From NCBI RefSeq assembly GCF_036227125.1, contig NZ_CP109435.1, positions 3,472,001-3,536,000 of the forward strand: 64,000 nucleotides of DNA, read 5' to 3'. Made by a program: the position numbers and the translations under genes. The DNA comes from Streptomyces sp. NBC_01485. GTDB taxonomy: Bacteria; Actinomycetota; Actinomycetes; Streptomycetales; Streptomycetaceae. The notes beneath the pieces were generated by a model. That model did no database searches and had not been told where the DNA came from. It worked only from the letters and a program-made list of their open reading frames with translations. Positions 1-7,821 of this stretch are shown one piece after another; within the stretch, counting starts at the first letter, position 1, and every line of letters starts with the position of its first letter.

Positions 1-842
1 AGTCGACCGTGCCGACGGCGGTGAAGGCGGAGTTCGTCCGCCGGCTGGCCGACGCGGGCCTGACGACGATCGAGGCGACGAGCTTCGTCCACCCCAAGTG
101 GGTGCCGCAACTCGCCGACGCCGAGGAGCTGTTCCCGCTCGTCTCCGACCTGCCGGTGGCCCTCCCGGTCCTCGTGCCGAACGGGCGCGGGCTGGACCGG
201 GCCCTGGCCCTGGGAGCGCGGCGCGTCGCCGTCTTCGCCAGCGCCACGGAGTCCTTCGCGAAGGCCAACCTCAACCGCACTGTGGACGAGTCGCTCGCGG
301 TGTTCGAGCCGGTGGTGCGGCGGGCGAAGGACGCGGGCGCGCACGTACGCGGCTATGTGTCGATGTGCTTCGGCGACCCCTGGGAGGGGCCGGTCCCGCT
401 CCACCAGGTGGTCCGGGTCTGCGCGGCGCTGCGCGCCATGGGCTGCGACGAACTGAGCCTGGGCGACACGATCGGCGTCGCCACCCCCGGCCATGTCCTG
501 GAACTGCTCTCCTCCCTCAACGAACAGGGCGTGCCGACGAACGTGCTCGGCGTGCACTTCCACGACACCTACGGCCAGGCCCTCGCCAACACCCTCGCCG
601 CGCTCCAGCACGGCGTGACCACCGTCGACGCCTCGGCGGGCGGTCTCGGCGGCTGCCCGTACGCCAGGTCCGCCACCGGAAATCTCGCCACCGAAGACCT
701 CGTGTGGATGCTGCGGGGCCTCGGCATCGACACCGGGGTCGACCTCGGCCGTCTCGTCGCCACGAGCGAGTGGATGGCCGGACAACTGGGCCGACCCAGC
801 CCTTCCCGCACCGTCCGAGCCCTGTCCCACAAGGAGCAGTGA
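1..842 (+). CDS. Hydroxymethylglutaryl-CoA lyase, 5' end missing
   Basis: Cleaves 3-hydroxy-3-methylglutaryl-CoA to acetoacetate and acetyl-CoA, the last step of leucine degradation. The reading frame is already open at base 3 and runs in as S-T-V-P-T-A-V-K-A-E-F, so the GTG at 9 is internal and the gene begins left of the window. The HMGL signature near the C-terminus is clear: GGLGGCPYA followed by RSATGNLATEDL, with the catalytic loop cysteine in GGCPYA, and the TIM-barrel metal ligands fit HFHDTYGQALAN. It ends 6 bases before the acyl-CoA dehydrogenase start, so the two are an operon. Only about 280 residues are visible; the usual length is about 300. Homologous Streptomyces loci have biotin-dependent carboxylase genes upstream, not seen here. 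Confidence 0.93.
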   Translation, partial: STVPTAVKAEFVRRLADAGLTTIEATSFVHPKWVPQLADAEELFPLVSDLPVALPVLVPNGRGLDRALALGARRVAVFASATESFAKANLNRTVDESLAVFEPVVRRAKDAGAHVRGYVSMCFGDPWEGPVPLHQVVRVCAALRAMGCDELSLGDTIGVATPGHVLELLSSLNEQGVPTNVLGVHFHDTYGQALANTLAALQHGVTTVDASAGGLGGCPYARSATGNLATEDLVWMLRGLGIDTGVDLGRLVATSEWMAGQLGRPSPSRTVRALSHKEQ

Positions 843-848
843 CCCGAC

Positions 849-2009
849 ATGGACCACCGTCTCTCCCCCGAGCTGGAAGAACTCCGCCGTACCGTCGAGG
901 AGTTCGCGCACGACGTCGTCGCGCCCAAGATCGGCGACTTCTACGAGCGGCACGAGTTCCCGTACGAGATCGTCCGCGAGATGGGCCGCATGGGCCTGTT
1001 CGGACTGCCGTTCCCCGAGGAGTACGGCGGCATGGGCGGCGACTACCTCGCCCTCGGCATCGCGTTGGAGGAGCTCGCGCGCGTCGACTCGTCCGTGGCG
1101 ATCACCCTGGAGGCGGGCGTCTCGCTGGGCGCCATGCCGGTCCATCTCTTCGGCACGGAGGCACAGAAGCGGGAGTGGCTGCCGCGACTGTGCTCCGGTG
1201 AACTGCTGGGCGCGTTCGGCCTGACCGAGCCCGACGGCGGCTCGGACGCGGGCGCGACGCGGACGACGGCCCGCCTCGACCCGGGCACCGACGAATGGGT
1301 GATCAACGGCACCAAGTGCTTCATCACCAACTCGGGCACGGACATCACGGGGTTGGTCACGGTCACGGCGGTGACGGGCCGCAAGCCGGACGGCAGGCCG
1401 CTGATCTCGGCGATCATCGTCCCGTCCGGCACCCCGGGCTTCACGGTCGCCGCCCCCTACTCGAAGGTCGGCTGGAACGCCTCCGACACCCGTGAGCTGT
1501 CCTTCTCCGACGTGCGCGTCCCGGCGGCGAACCTGCTGGGCGAGGAGGGGCGCGGGTACGCGCAGTTCCTGCGGATCCTCGACGAGGGCCGCGTCGCCAT
1601 CGCCGCGCTCGCCACCGGGCTCGCGCAGGGCTGTGTGGACGAGTCGGTGAAGTACGCGAAGGAACGGCACGCGTTCGGCCGTCCGATCGGCGCGAACCAG
1701 GCCATCCAGTTCAAGATCGCCGACATGGAGATGAAGGCCCACACGGCCCGCCTCGCCTGGCGCGACGCGGCCTCCCGGCTGGTGTCCGGCGAGCCCTTCA
1801 AGAAGGAGGCGGCGGTCGCCAAGCTCTACTCCTCCACGATCGCCGTCGACAACGCCCGCGAGGCCACCCAGATCCACGGCGGCTACGGCTTCATGAACGA
1901 GTACCCGGTGGCCCGCATGTGGCGCGACTCCAAGATCCTGGAGATCGGGGAGGGCACGAGCGAGGTACAACGGATGCTGATCGCCCGCGAGCTGGGACTG
2001 CCGGGCTAG
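849..2009 (+). CDS. acdH: Acyl-CoA dehydrogenase of the leucine/branched-chain pathway
   Basis: FAD-dependent alpha,beta-dehydrogenation of a short branched acyl-CoA, probably isovaleryl-CoA given the adjacent HMG-CoA lyase. The protein has 386 residues, normal for the family. Visible elements: N-terminal helical domain, the flavin-contact stretch AFGLTEPDGGSDAG, the conserved INGTKCFITN, and C-terminal HGGYGFMNEYPVARMWRDSK followed by EIGEGTSEVQ. The start at ATG 849 is supported by AAGGAG about 12 bases upstream, overlapping the end of the lyase gene. A hairpin at 2103-2136 ends the operon. The substrate is inferred from context; the symbol follows the S. coelicolor locus with the same neighbours and is less certain than the family. 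Confidence 0.9.
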   Translation: MDHRLSPELEELRRTVEEFAHDVVAPKIGDFYERHEFPYEIVREMGRMGLFGLPFPEEYGGMGGDYLALGIALEELARVDSSVAITLEAGVSLGAMPVHLFGTEAQKREWLPRLCSGELLGAFGLTEPDGGSDAGATRTTARLDPGTDEWVINGTKCFITNSGTDITGLVTVTAVTGRKPDGRPLISAIIVPSGTPGFTVAAPYSKVGWNASDTRELSFSDVRVPAANLLGEEGRGYAQFLRILDEGRVAIAALATGLAQGCVDESVKYAKERHAFGRPIGANQAIQFKIADMEMKAHTARLAWRDAASRLVSGEPFKKEAAVAKLYSSTIAVDNAREATQIHGGYGFMNEYPVARMWRDSKILEIGEGTSEVQRMLIARELGLPG

Positions 2010-2019
2010 GCCCGACGTA

Positions 2020-2075
2020 CTGACAGGCTGACAGGCTGACAGGCTGACAGGCTGACGGACTGACGGACTGACGGC
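2020..2075. repeat. Tandem repeat, seven 8-bp units
   Basis: Seven consecutive units of CTGACAGG/CTGACGGA: four of the first form, then three of the second. It begins 10 bases after the acyl-CoA dehydrogenase stop codon and lies just before the terminator hairpin. Confidence 0.9.
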
Positions 2076-2102
2076 GGCCTGGCGGCCGGAAATCGACCCA
2101 CT

Positions 2103-2136
2103 GGGGCGGCCTCAGAGACACCTCTGAGGCCGCCCC
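2103..2136. terminator. Rho-independent-type hairpin after acdH
   Basis: Perfect 15-bp arms (2103-2117 and 2122-2136) around an ACAC loop. No long U-tract follows, which is normal for Streptomyces terminators. It separates the leucine operon from the iron-regulated desE. Confidence 0.75.
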
Positions 2137-2288
2137 ATCGTTCTTCACTTCCTCGGGTGGACACCAATCCCGAGTCAGAACCAGGCTCCTGACAGCCCGT
2201 ACACCTTTGATCCATAGGTTACGCACAGAAACGAGGCACTTACCGCCCCCCGCCCTCCATGTCCTGAAATCACCCACTGGACAACAGG

Positions 2289-2307
2289 TGAGGTTAGGCT
2301 AACCTAC
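2289..2307. promoter_or_regulatory. Iron box (DmdR1/IdeR-type operator) upstream of desE
   Basis: TGAGGTTAGGCTAACCTAC, with a perfect 15-bp palindromic core at 2291-2305, centred about 60 bases upstream of the desE start. It matches the iron box bound by DtxR-family DmdR1 in Streptomyces, so desE should be repressed by iron-loaded regulator and induced by iron starvation. Confidence 0.9.
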
Positions 2308-2357
2308 ATTCGAACTCGCCCCCGGGTGATCCGCCCCGTTCGAAAGTAGCCAGACAC

Positions 2358-3407
2358 ATGTCCAACGCCAGAGCCGCTCGTCCCACCCGCCGTGGCATCC
2401 TCGCCGCCGGTGGCGCCCTCGGCCTCGGTGCCGTACTCGCCGCCTGCGGAGACGAAGACGCGAGCAGCAGCGGCTCGGAGTCGTCGGCGGGCGCCTCGGC
2501 CAAGTCCGGCCCCTGGACCTTCAAGGACGACCGCGGCACCACGGTGAAGCTCGACAAGATCCCCGCGAACATCGTCGCGTTCACCGGCGTCGGCGCCGCC
2601 CTCTACGACTACGGCATCCAGGTCAAGGGCGTCTTCGGCCCGACCAAGACCACCGCCGGCAAGGCCGACGTCCAGGCCGGCGACATGGACGTCACCAAGG
2701 TCGAGATCCTCGGCAACGTCTGGGACGAGTTCAACGTCGAGAAGTACGCGGCCCTCACGCCCGACGTGCTCATCTCCACGACGTTCGACAGCGCCGGCAC
2801 CCTCTGGTACGTCCCCGAGGCATCCAAGGACAAGATCGCCAAGCTCGCCCCGAGCGTCGCCGTGTCCGTCTACGACCGTCAACTGACCACCCCGCTCCAG
2901 CGCATGTGGGAGCTGGCCGAGTCCCTCGGCGCCGACATGACGGCCGCCGCGGTCACCGACGCCAAGAAGAAGTTCGAAGCCGCCGCAGCCCGGCTGCGCG
3001 CCGCCGCCAAGGCCAAGCCCGAGATCAAGGTGCTGGCCGGTTCCGCGAGCGAGGCGCTCTTCTACGTCTCCGGCACCAACCTCTCCATCGACCTGGAGTA
3101 CTTCAAGGCCCTCGGCGTGAACTTCGTCGAGCCGCCGGAGAGTGCGAAGGCGCAGGGCGGCGGCTGGTACGAGTCGCTGAGCTGGGAGAACGTCGACAAG
3201 TACCCGGCCGACGTCATCATGATGGACGACCGGTCCTCGACGATCCAGCCTTCGGCGATCACTGAGGCGACCTGGAAGAAGCTGCCCGCGGTGAAGGCGG
3301 GGCAGGTCATCGCTCGGTCGCCGGAGCCGATCCTGTCGTACGACAAGTGTGTGCCGCTGCTCGAGAACCTTGCCGAGGCTCTCGAGAAGGCGAAGAAGGT
3401 CAGCTGA
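2358..3407 (+). CDS. desE: Ferrioxamine-binding lipoprotein of an ABC importer
   Basis: Extracytoplasmic siderophore-binding protein of the FhuD/FepB class that captures ferric hydroxamates. The 349-residue protein starts with twin arginines at 11-12 (RPTRRGILAAGG) and a lipobox ending V-L-A-A-C, so Cys30 should carry lipid; a Ser/Gly/Asp linker follows. Class III binding-protein features include the long central helix region and the C-terminal helix after EPILSYDK. It sits directly upstream of desF and the desABCD operon and has its own iron box. The permease and ATPase genes are not in the window, so the importer must be completed by genes elsewhere. The assignment to ferrioxamine follows the S. 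coelicolor DesE locus with the same arrangement. Confidence 0.92.
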   Translation: MSNARAARPTRRGILAAGGALGLGAVLAACGDEDASSSGSESSAGASAKSGPWTFKDDRGTTVKLDKIPANIVAFTGVGAALYDYGIQVKGVFGPTKTTAGKADVQAGDMDVTKVEILGNVWDEFNVEKYAALTPDVLISTTFDSAGTLWYVPEASKDKIAKLAPSVAVSVYDRQLTTPLQRMWELAESLGADMTAAAVTDAKKKFEAAAARLRAAAKAKPEIKVLAGSASEALFYVSGTNLSIDLEYFKALGVNFVEPPESAKAQGGGWYESLSWENVDKYPADVIMMDDRSSTIQPSAITEATWKKLPAVKAGQVIARSPEPILSYDKCVPLLENLAEALEKAKKVS

Positions 3408-3447
3408 AGAGTCGGCTGGCGTCGCGGGTGAGCCGCGGGCCCGTCGT

Positions 3448-3500
3448 GGCTGGTCGCGCCCACGCGGCGGAGCCGCGAATCGATACAGCCCCGCGCCCCT
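3448..3500 (+). repeat. 53-bp intergenic repeat, copy 1
   Basis: Begins GGCTGGTCGCGCCCACGCGG and ends CAGCCCCGCGCCCCT. It matches 14495-14547 in the opposite orientation with a few substitutions. It lies between desE and desF and has no coding role that I can see; related sequences are common between Streptomyces genes. Confidence 0.8.
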
Positions 3501-3552
3501 CAAAACGCTGCCCTGCCCCCGCCCAAAGCCTGACGAAGTTTCAGGAGGCCAC

Positions 3553-4371
3553 ATGACCACGGCCGTCGTCGCTCCCTTCCGGTTCTTCTCGCTCCATGTC
3601 GTGCGGACCCGGCAGCTCTCGCCGTCTCTCGTCCGGGTTTCGTTCGGCGGGGAAGACCTCGAGCACTTCTTCTCCGACGGGCGGGACCAGTCGCTCTCGC
3701 TGTTCCTGCCGCATCCCGGACAGTCCGCGCCCGCCGTCCCCATCGAACTCGGGGACGGCTGGTGGCAGGGATGGCGTGAACTGCCGGACGACGTACGGGC
3801 CGTTATGCGGTCGTACACCCTGCGCGCCCTGCGCGCCCTGCACGGCGGTCCCGCCGAGATCGACATCGACTTCGTGCTGCACACCCCGGCCGGCCCCGCC
3901 TCCGCGTGGGCCGCCCGGGCCGTCGCCGGGGACCGGGTCGTCGTGCTGGGGCCGGCCGTCGCCGACAACCGGGCGATCCGGTTCCGGCCGCCGCAGGACA
4001 CCGACCTGGTCGTGCTGTGGGGCGACGAGACCGCGCTTCCGGCGATCGCGTCGATCCTGGAGTCGCTGCCGGCCGGCCAGCGGGCACGGGTGTGGCTGGA
4101 GGTGCAGGACGCCAGGAACGTACTGGACTTGGCGACCGCGGCGGACGCCGAGATCACATGGGTCGTCGGGGAGAGTTCCGTCGACGCCCTCAGGGAGGCC
4201 GAACTGCCGCCCGCCGGGCATCCGTACGTGTGGATCGCGGGCGAGTCGGGGTGCGTGAAGGCGTTGCGCCGGCACTTCGTCCAGGAGCGCGGCGTCGACC
4301 GGCGCCGGGTCACCTTCGTCGGGTACTGGCGCCAAGGCATGAGCGAGGAACAGCTCCGCGAGGCGGAGTAG
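3553..4371 (+). CDS. desF: Siderophore-interacting flavoprotein (putative ferric-siderophore reductase)
   Basis: SIP/ViuB-family NAD(P)H:flavin oxidoreductase of 272 residues, thought to reduce Fe(III) in imported siderophores so that iron is released in the cytoplasm. The FAD-binding motif R-S-Y-T-L-R is present at about 79-84; the C-terminal half carries the SIP signature WGDETALPAIASIL and ends with the family motif GYWRQG. The start at ATG 3553 is fixed by AGGAGG at 3543-3548. It follows desE after 145 bases that include a 53-bp repeat, and is terminated by the hairpin at 4380-4415. Whether it is cotranscribed with desE is not decidable from sequence. The reductase role is a family inference. 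Confidence 0.85.
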   Translation: MTTAVVAPFRFFSLHVVRTRQLSPSLVRVSFGGEDLEHFFSDGRDQSLSLFLPHPGQSAPAVPIELGDGWWQGWRELPDDVRAVMRSYTLRALRALHGGPAEIDIDFVLHTPAGPASAWAARAVAGDRVVVLGPAVADNRAIRFRPPQDTDLVVLWGDETALPAIASILESLPAGQRARVWLEVQDARNVLDLATAADAEITWVVGESSVDALREAELPPAGHPYVWIAGESGCVKALRRHFVQERGVDRRRVTFVGYWRQGMSEEQLREAE

Positions 4372-4379
4372 CAGCAACC

Positions 4380-4415
4380 ACCGTGCCCCCGCAGGCAGTT
4401 GCGCGGGGGCACGGT
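4380..4415. terminator. Hairpin terminator after desF
   Basis: Arms CCGTGCCCCCGC (4381-4392) and GCGGGGGCACGG (4403-4414), extended by an A-T pair, lie 9 bases past the desF stop. Just downstream (about 4432-4458) is a short 9-bp direct repeat, ACGTGACCC three times. Confidence 0.75.
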
Positions 4416-4493
4416 GTGGCCGACACGACTGACGTGACCCACGTGACCCACGTGACCACAGTCACGGCAGAGGCAGGGTTCCCATCGCGTTAC

Positions 4494-4512
4494 TTAGGTT
4501 AGGCTAACCTAA
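4494..4512. promoter_or_regulatory. Iron box upstream of desABCD
   Basis: TTAGGTTAGGCTAACCTAA is a perfect 19-bp palindrome around one central G, about 70 bases before the desA start. It is the canonical DmdR1/IdeR operator and implies iron repression of the whole biosynthetic operon. Confidence 0.95.
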
Positions 4513-4584
4513 GTTGAACCCGAGGCCTCGTCCCTCGAACCGTCCCGCAGCGGACCCGTCCCCTTACCCCGGAGGACCCTCACC

Positions 4585-6027
4585 ATGCGCTCGCACCTGC
4601 TCAATGACACGACCGCGGAGCAGTACCGCCGTTCCGTGACCGAAGGAGTAGAGCGGGTGGCCGCCAAACTCGCCGCCACCGACCGTCCGTTCACCGGCGT
4701 CACGGTCGACGCCCTCGCGCCCCGCATCGACGGGATCGACCTCGACCAGCCGCTGCACGACACCACGGCCGTCCTGGACGAGCTGGAGGAGGTCTACCTC
4801 CGCGACGCGGTCTACTTCCACCACCCCCGCTACCTCGCCCACCTCAACTGCCCGGTCGTCATCCCCGCCGTGCTGGGCGAGGCGGTCCTGTCCGCCGTCA
4901 ACTCCTCCCTCGACACCTGGGACCAGTCGGCCGGCGGCACCCTCATCGAGCGCAAACTGATCGACTGGACGGCGGAGCGGATCGGCCTCGGGCCGGCCGC
5001 CGACGGCATCTTCACCTCCGGCGGCACGCAGTCCAACCTCCAGGCGCTGCTGCTCGCCCGCGAGGAGGCCAAGACCGACAGCCTGGCCGAACTGCGCATC
5101 TTCGCCTCCGACGTCAGCCACTTCAGCGTGAAGAAGTCCGCGAAACTCCTCGGGCTCGGCGCGGACTCGGTCGTGTCGGTCCCCGTCGACACCGACAAGC
5201 GGATGCAGACCGTCGCGCTCGCCCATGAGCTGGAGCGCTGCAAGAAGGCCGGGCTGACCCCGATGGCCGTCGTCGCGACCGCCGGCACCACCGACTTCGG
5301 CTCCATCGACCCGCTGCCCGAGATCGCCGAGCTGTGCGCCCAGTACGGCACCTGGATGCACGTCGACGCCGCCTACGGCTGCGGACTCCTCGCCTCCCTC
5401 AGGCACCGGGGCCGGATCGACGGCATCGAGCGCGCCGACTCCGTCACCGTCGACTACCACAAGTCCTTCTTCCAGCCGGTGAGTTCGTCCGCCCTGCTGG
5501 TCCGCGACGCGGCCACCCTGCGCCACGCGACCTACCACGCCGAGTACCTGAACCCGCGCCGCATGGTGCAGGAGCGCATCCCCAACCAGGTGGACAAGTC
5601 CCTGCAGACCACCCGCCGCTTCGACGCGCTCAAGCTGTGGATGACGCTGCGCACGATGGGCGCCGACGGCATCGGGCAGCTCTTCGACGAGGTCTGCGAC
5701 CTGGCCGTCGAGGCCTGGAGACTGCTGGCCGCCGACCCCCGCTACGACGTCGTCGTGCAGCCCTCCCTCTCCACCCTGGTGTTCCGCTACATCCCCGCCG
5801 CCGTCACCGACCCGGCCGAGATCGACCGCGCCAACCTCTACGCCCGCAAAGCCCTGTTCGCCTCCGGGGACGCGGTGGTCGCGGGCACCAAGGTCGGCGC
5901 CCGCCACTACCTGAAGTTCACCCTGCTCAACCCCGAGACGACGACCGACGACATCACGGCCGTCCTCGACCTGATCGCCGGCCACGCCGAGCAGTACCTG
6001 GGAGAGTCCCTTGACCGCGCTTCCTGA
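4585..6027 (+). CDS. desA: PLP-dependent lysine decarboxylase, desferrioxamine pathway
   Basis: Converts L-lysine to cadaverine, the first committed step of desferrioxamine synthesis. The 480-residue protein is a group II decarboxylase. The PLP lysine is Lys293 in V-D-Y-H-K-S-F-F, and Asp261 of the HVDAAYG motif should hold the pyridine nitrogen. The substrate-loop region around SGGTQSNLQALLLAREEA is typical. It is first in a tightly coupled operon: the desB start lies inside its last codons. Iron control comes from the perfect operator at 4494-4512. Length and order agree with the characterised S. coelicolor DesA. Confidence 0.97.
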   Translation: MRSHLLNDTTAEQYRRSVTEGVERVAAKLAATDRPFTGVTVDALAPRIDGIDLDQPLHDTTAVLDELEEVYLRDAVYFHHPRYLAHLNCPVVIPAVLGEAVLSAVNSSLDTWDQSAGGTLIERKLIDWTAERIGLGPAADGIFTSGGTQSNLQALLLAREEAKTDSLAELRIFASDVSHFSVKKSAKLLGLGADSVVSVPVDTDKRMQTVALAHELERCKKAGLTPMAVVATAGTTDFGSIDPLPEIAELCAQYGTWMHVDAAYGCGLLASLRHRGRIDGIERADSVTVDYHKSFFQPVSSSALLVRDAATLRHATYHAEYLNPRRMVQERIPNQVDKSLQTTRRFDALKLWMTLRTMGADGIGQLFDEVCDLAVEAWRLLAADPRYDVVVQPSLSTLVFRYIPAAVTDPAEIDRANLYARKALFASGDAVVAGTKVGARHYLKFTLLNPETTTDDITAVLDLIAGHAEQYLGESLDRAS

Positions 6028-7294
6028 GCCCGTTTCCCTGACGAGGACCTACGACTTCGTGGGCATCGGGCTCGGCCCGTTCAACCTCGGCCTGGCCTGC
6101 CTCACCGAGCCGATCGACGCGCTCGACGGCGTCTTCCTGGAGTCCAAGCCCGACTTCGAGTGGCACGCCGGCATGTTCCTCGAAGGCGCCCACCTCCAGA
6201 CGCCGTTCATGTCGGACCTGGTCACCCTCGCCGACCCGACGTCCCCGTACTCCTTCCTCAACTACCTGAAGGAGAAAGGGCGGCTGTACTCGTTCTACAT
6301 CCGCGAGAACTTCTACCCGCTGCGCGTCGAGTACGACGACTACTGCCGCTGGGCGGCCGGCAGACTGAGCAGCGTGCGCTTCAACACGACTGTCTCGGCG
6401 GTGACTTACGAGGACGAGCTGTACGTCGTACGGACGGCCGCCGGGGACGAGTTCCGCGCCCGGCACCTGGTCCTGGGCACCGGCACCCCGCCGTACGTCC
6501 CCGAGGCCTGCCAGGATCTGGGCGGCGACTTCATCCACAACTCCCGCTATGTGCAGCACAAGGCGGAGTTGCAGAAGAAGGAGTCGATCACCCTCGTCGG
6601 CTCCGGCCAGTCCGCCGCCGAGATCTACTACGACCTGCTCAGCGAGATCGACGTCCACGGCTACCGGCTGAACTGGGTCACCCGCTCCGCGCGCTTCTTC
6701 CCGCTCGAATACACCAAGCTCACGCTGGAGATGACCTCCCCGGAGTACATCGACTACTTCCGCGAGCTGCCGGAACAGACCCGCTACCGGCTCACGGCCG
6801 AGCAGAAGGGCCTGTTCAAGGGCATCGACGGCGACCTCGTCGACGAGATCTTCGACCTGCTCTACCAGAAGAACATCGGCGGCCCCGTCCCCACCCGCCT
6901 CCTCACCAACTCCGCGCTCACCAGCGCGCGTTACGCCGACGGCAGCTACACGCTCGGCTTCCGCCAGGAGGAGCAGGAGAAGGACTACGCACTGGAGTCC
7001 CAGGGCCTGATCCTGGCCACCGGCTACAGGTACGCCGAACCGGAGTTCCTCGCGCCGGTCAAGGACAGACTCCGCTACGACTCCCAGGGCAACTTCGACG
7101 TCGCCCGCAACTACGCCGTCGACACCACGGGCCGAGGCGTGTTCCTCCAGAACGCGGCCGTGCACACCCACAGCATCACGTCCCCCGACCTCGGCATGGG
7201 CGCCTACCGCAACAGCTCCATCATCCGCGAGCTGCTCGGCAGCGAGTACTACCCGGTCGAAAAGACCATCGCGTTCCAGGAGTTCGCCGTATGA
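6011..7294 (+). CDS. desB: Cadaverine N-hydroxylase (FAD/NADPH monooxygenase)
   Basis: Hydroxylates cadaverine to N-hydroxycadaverine. It belongs to the IucD/SidA/PvdA family of flavin N-monooxygenases, 427 residues. The FAD site is seen at the N-terminus (FVGIGLGPFNLGLA), the NADPH site at about residues 196-205 (VGSGQSAAEI), and the family ATGY motif as ILATGYRY. The start is a TTG at 6011, preceded by GGAGAG at 6001-6006; no later ATG would keep the FAD motif. It overlaps desA by 17 bases and desC by the ATGA at 7291-7294, so the operon is translationally coupled. Confidence 0.96.
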   Translation: MTALPEPVSLTRTYDFVGIGLGPFNLGLACLTEPIDALDGVFLESKPDFEWHAGMFLEGAHLQTPFMSDLVTLADPTSPYSFLNYLKEKGRLYSFYIRENFYPLRVEYDDYCRWAAGRLSSVRFNTTVSAVTYEDELYVVRTAAGDEFRARHLVLGTGTPPYVPEACQDLGGDFIHNSRYVQHKAELQKKESITLVGSGQSAAEIYYDLLSEIDVHGYRLNWVTRSARFFPLEYTKLTLEMTSPEYIDYFRELPEQTRYRLTAEQKGLFKGIDGDLVDEIFDLLYQKNIGGPVPTRLLTNSALTSARYADGSYTLGFRQEEQEKDYALESQGLILATGYRYAEPEFLAPVKDRLRYDSQGNFDVARNYAVDTTGRGVFLQNAAVHTHSITSPDLGMGAYRNSSIIRELLGSEYYPVEKTIAFQEFAV

Positions 7295-7821
7295 CTTTCG
7301 CCTTCCGCCCGCTCGACCCCCTGAACGACGCCGAGTTGCTGCACTCCTGGGTCACGCATCCCAAGGCCGCCTACTGGATGATGCGGGACGCGACACTGGT
7401 GGACGTCGAGCGTGCCTACATGGAGGTCGCCGCCGACGAGCACCATCACGCGCTGCTCGGGCTGCGGGACGGCGTGCCCGTCTTCCTGATGGAGAAGTAC
7501 GACCCCGCCCACCGTGAACTGGTCGGCCTGTACGAGCCGTTGGCCGGTGACATAGGCATGCACTTCCTCACCCCGGCGACCGACGCCCCGGTGCACGGCT
7601 TCACCCTCGCCGTCATCACGGCCGTCATGGCGCACCTCTTCGAGGACCCGGCGGTGCGGCGCGTCGTCGTCGAGCCGGACGTGTCCAACAAGGCCGTGCA
7701 CGCGCTCAACGAGGCCGTCGGGTTCGTGCCCGAGCGGGAGATCCAGAAGCCGGAGAAGAAGGCCTTGCTGAGTTCCTGCACCCGGGAACAGTTCCGCGCG
7801 GCGACGGCGGTGGCCGTATGA
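7291..7821 (+). CDS. desC: Hydroxycadaverine N-acyltransferase
   Basis: Transfers a succinyl or acetyl group from CoA to N-hydroxycadaverine, giving the hydroxamate units that DesD joins. It is an IucB-like GNAT-fold protein of 176 residues. The family motif around Y-D-P-A-H-R-E-L and the DIGMHFL strand are visible, and the C-terminal half contains the acyl-CoA-binding region ending A-L-N-E-A-V-G-F. Both ends overlap neighbouring genes by four bases (ATGA at 7291 and at 7818), fixing start and stop. Confidence 0.94.
   Translation: MTFAFRPLDPLNDAELLHSWVTHPKAAYWMMRDATLVDVERAYMEVAADEHHHALLGLRDGVPVFLMEKYDPAHRELVGLYEPLAGDIGMHFLTPATDAPVHGFTLAVITAVMAHLFEDPAVRRVVVEPDVSNKAVHALNEAVGFVPEREIQKPEKKALLSSCTREQFRAATAVAV

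Noticed and set aside
2304..4451. Very long minus-strand open frame opposite desE and desF
   Set aside because: It is the shadow of high-GC codon bias. Its translation is Arg/Gly/Ala-rich without motifs, while both plus-strand genes have lipobox or FAD motifs and ribosome sites.
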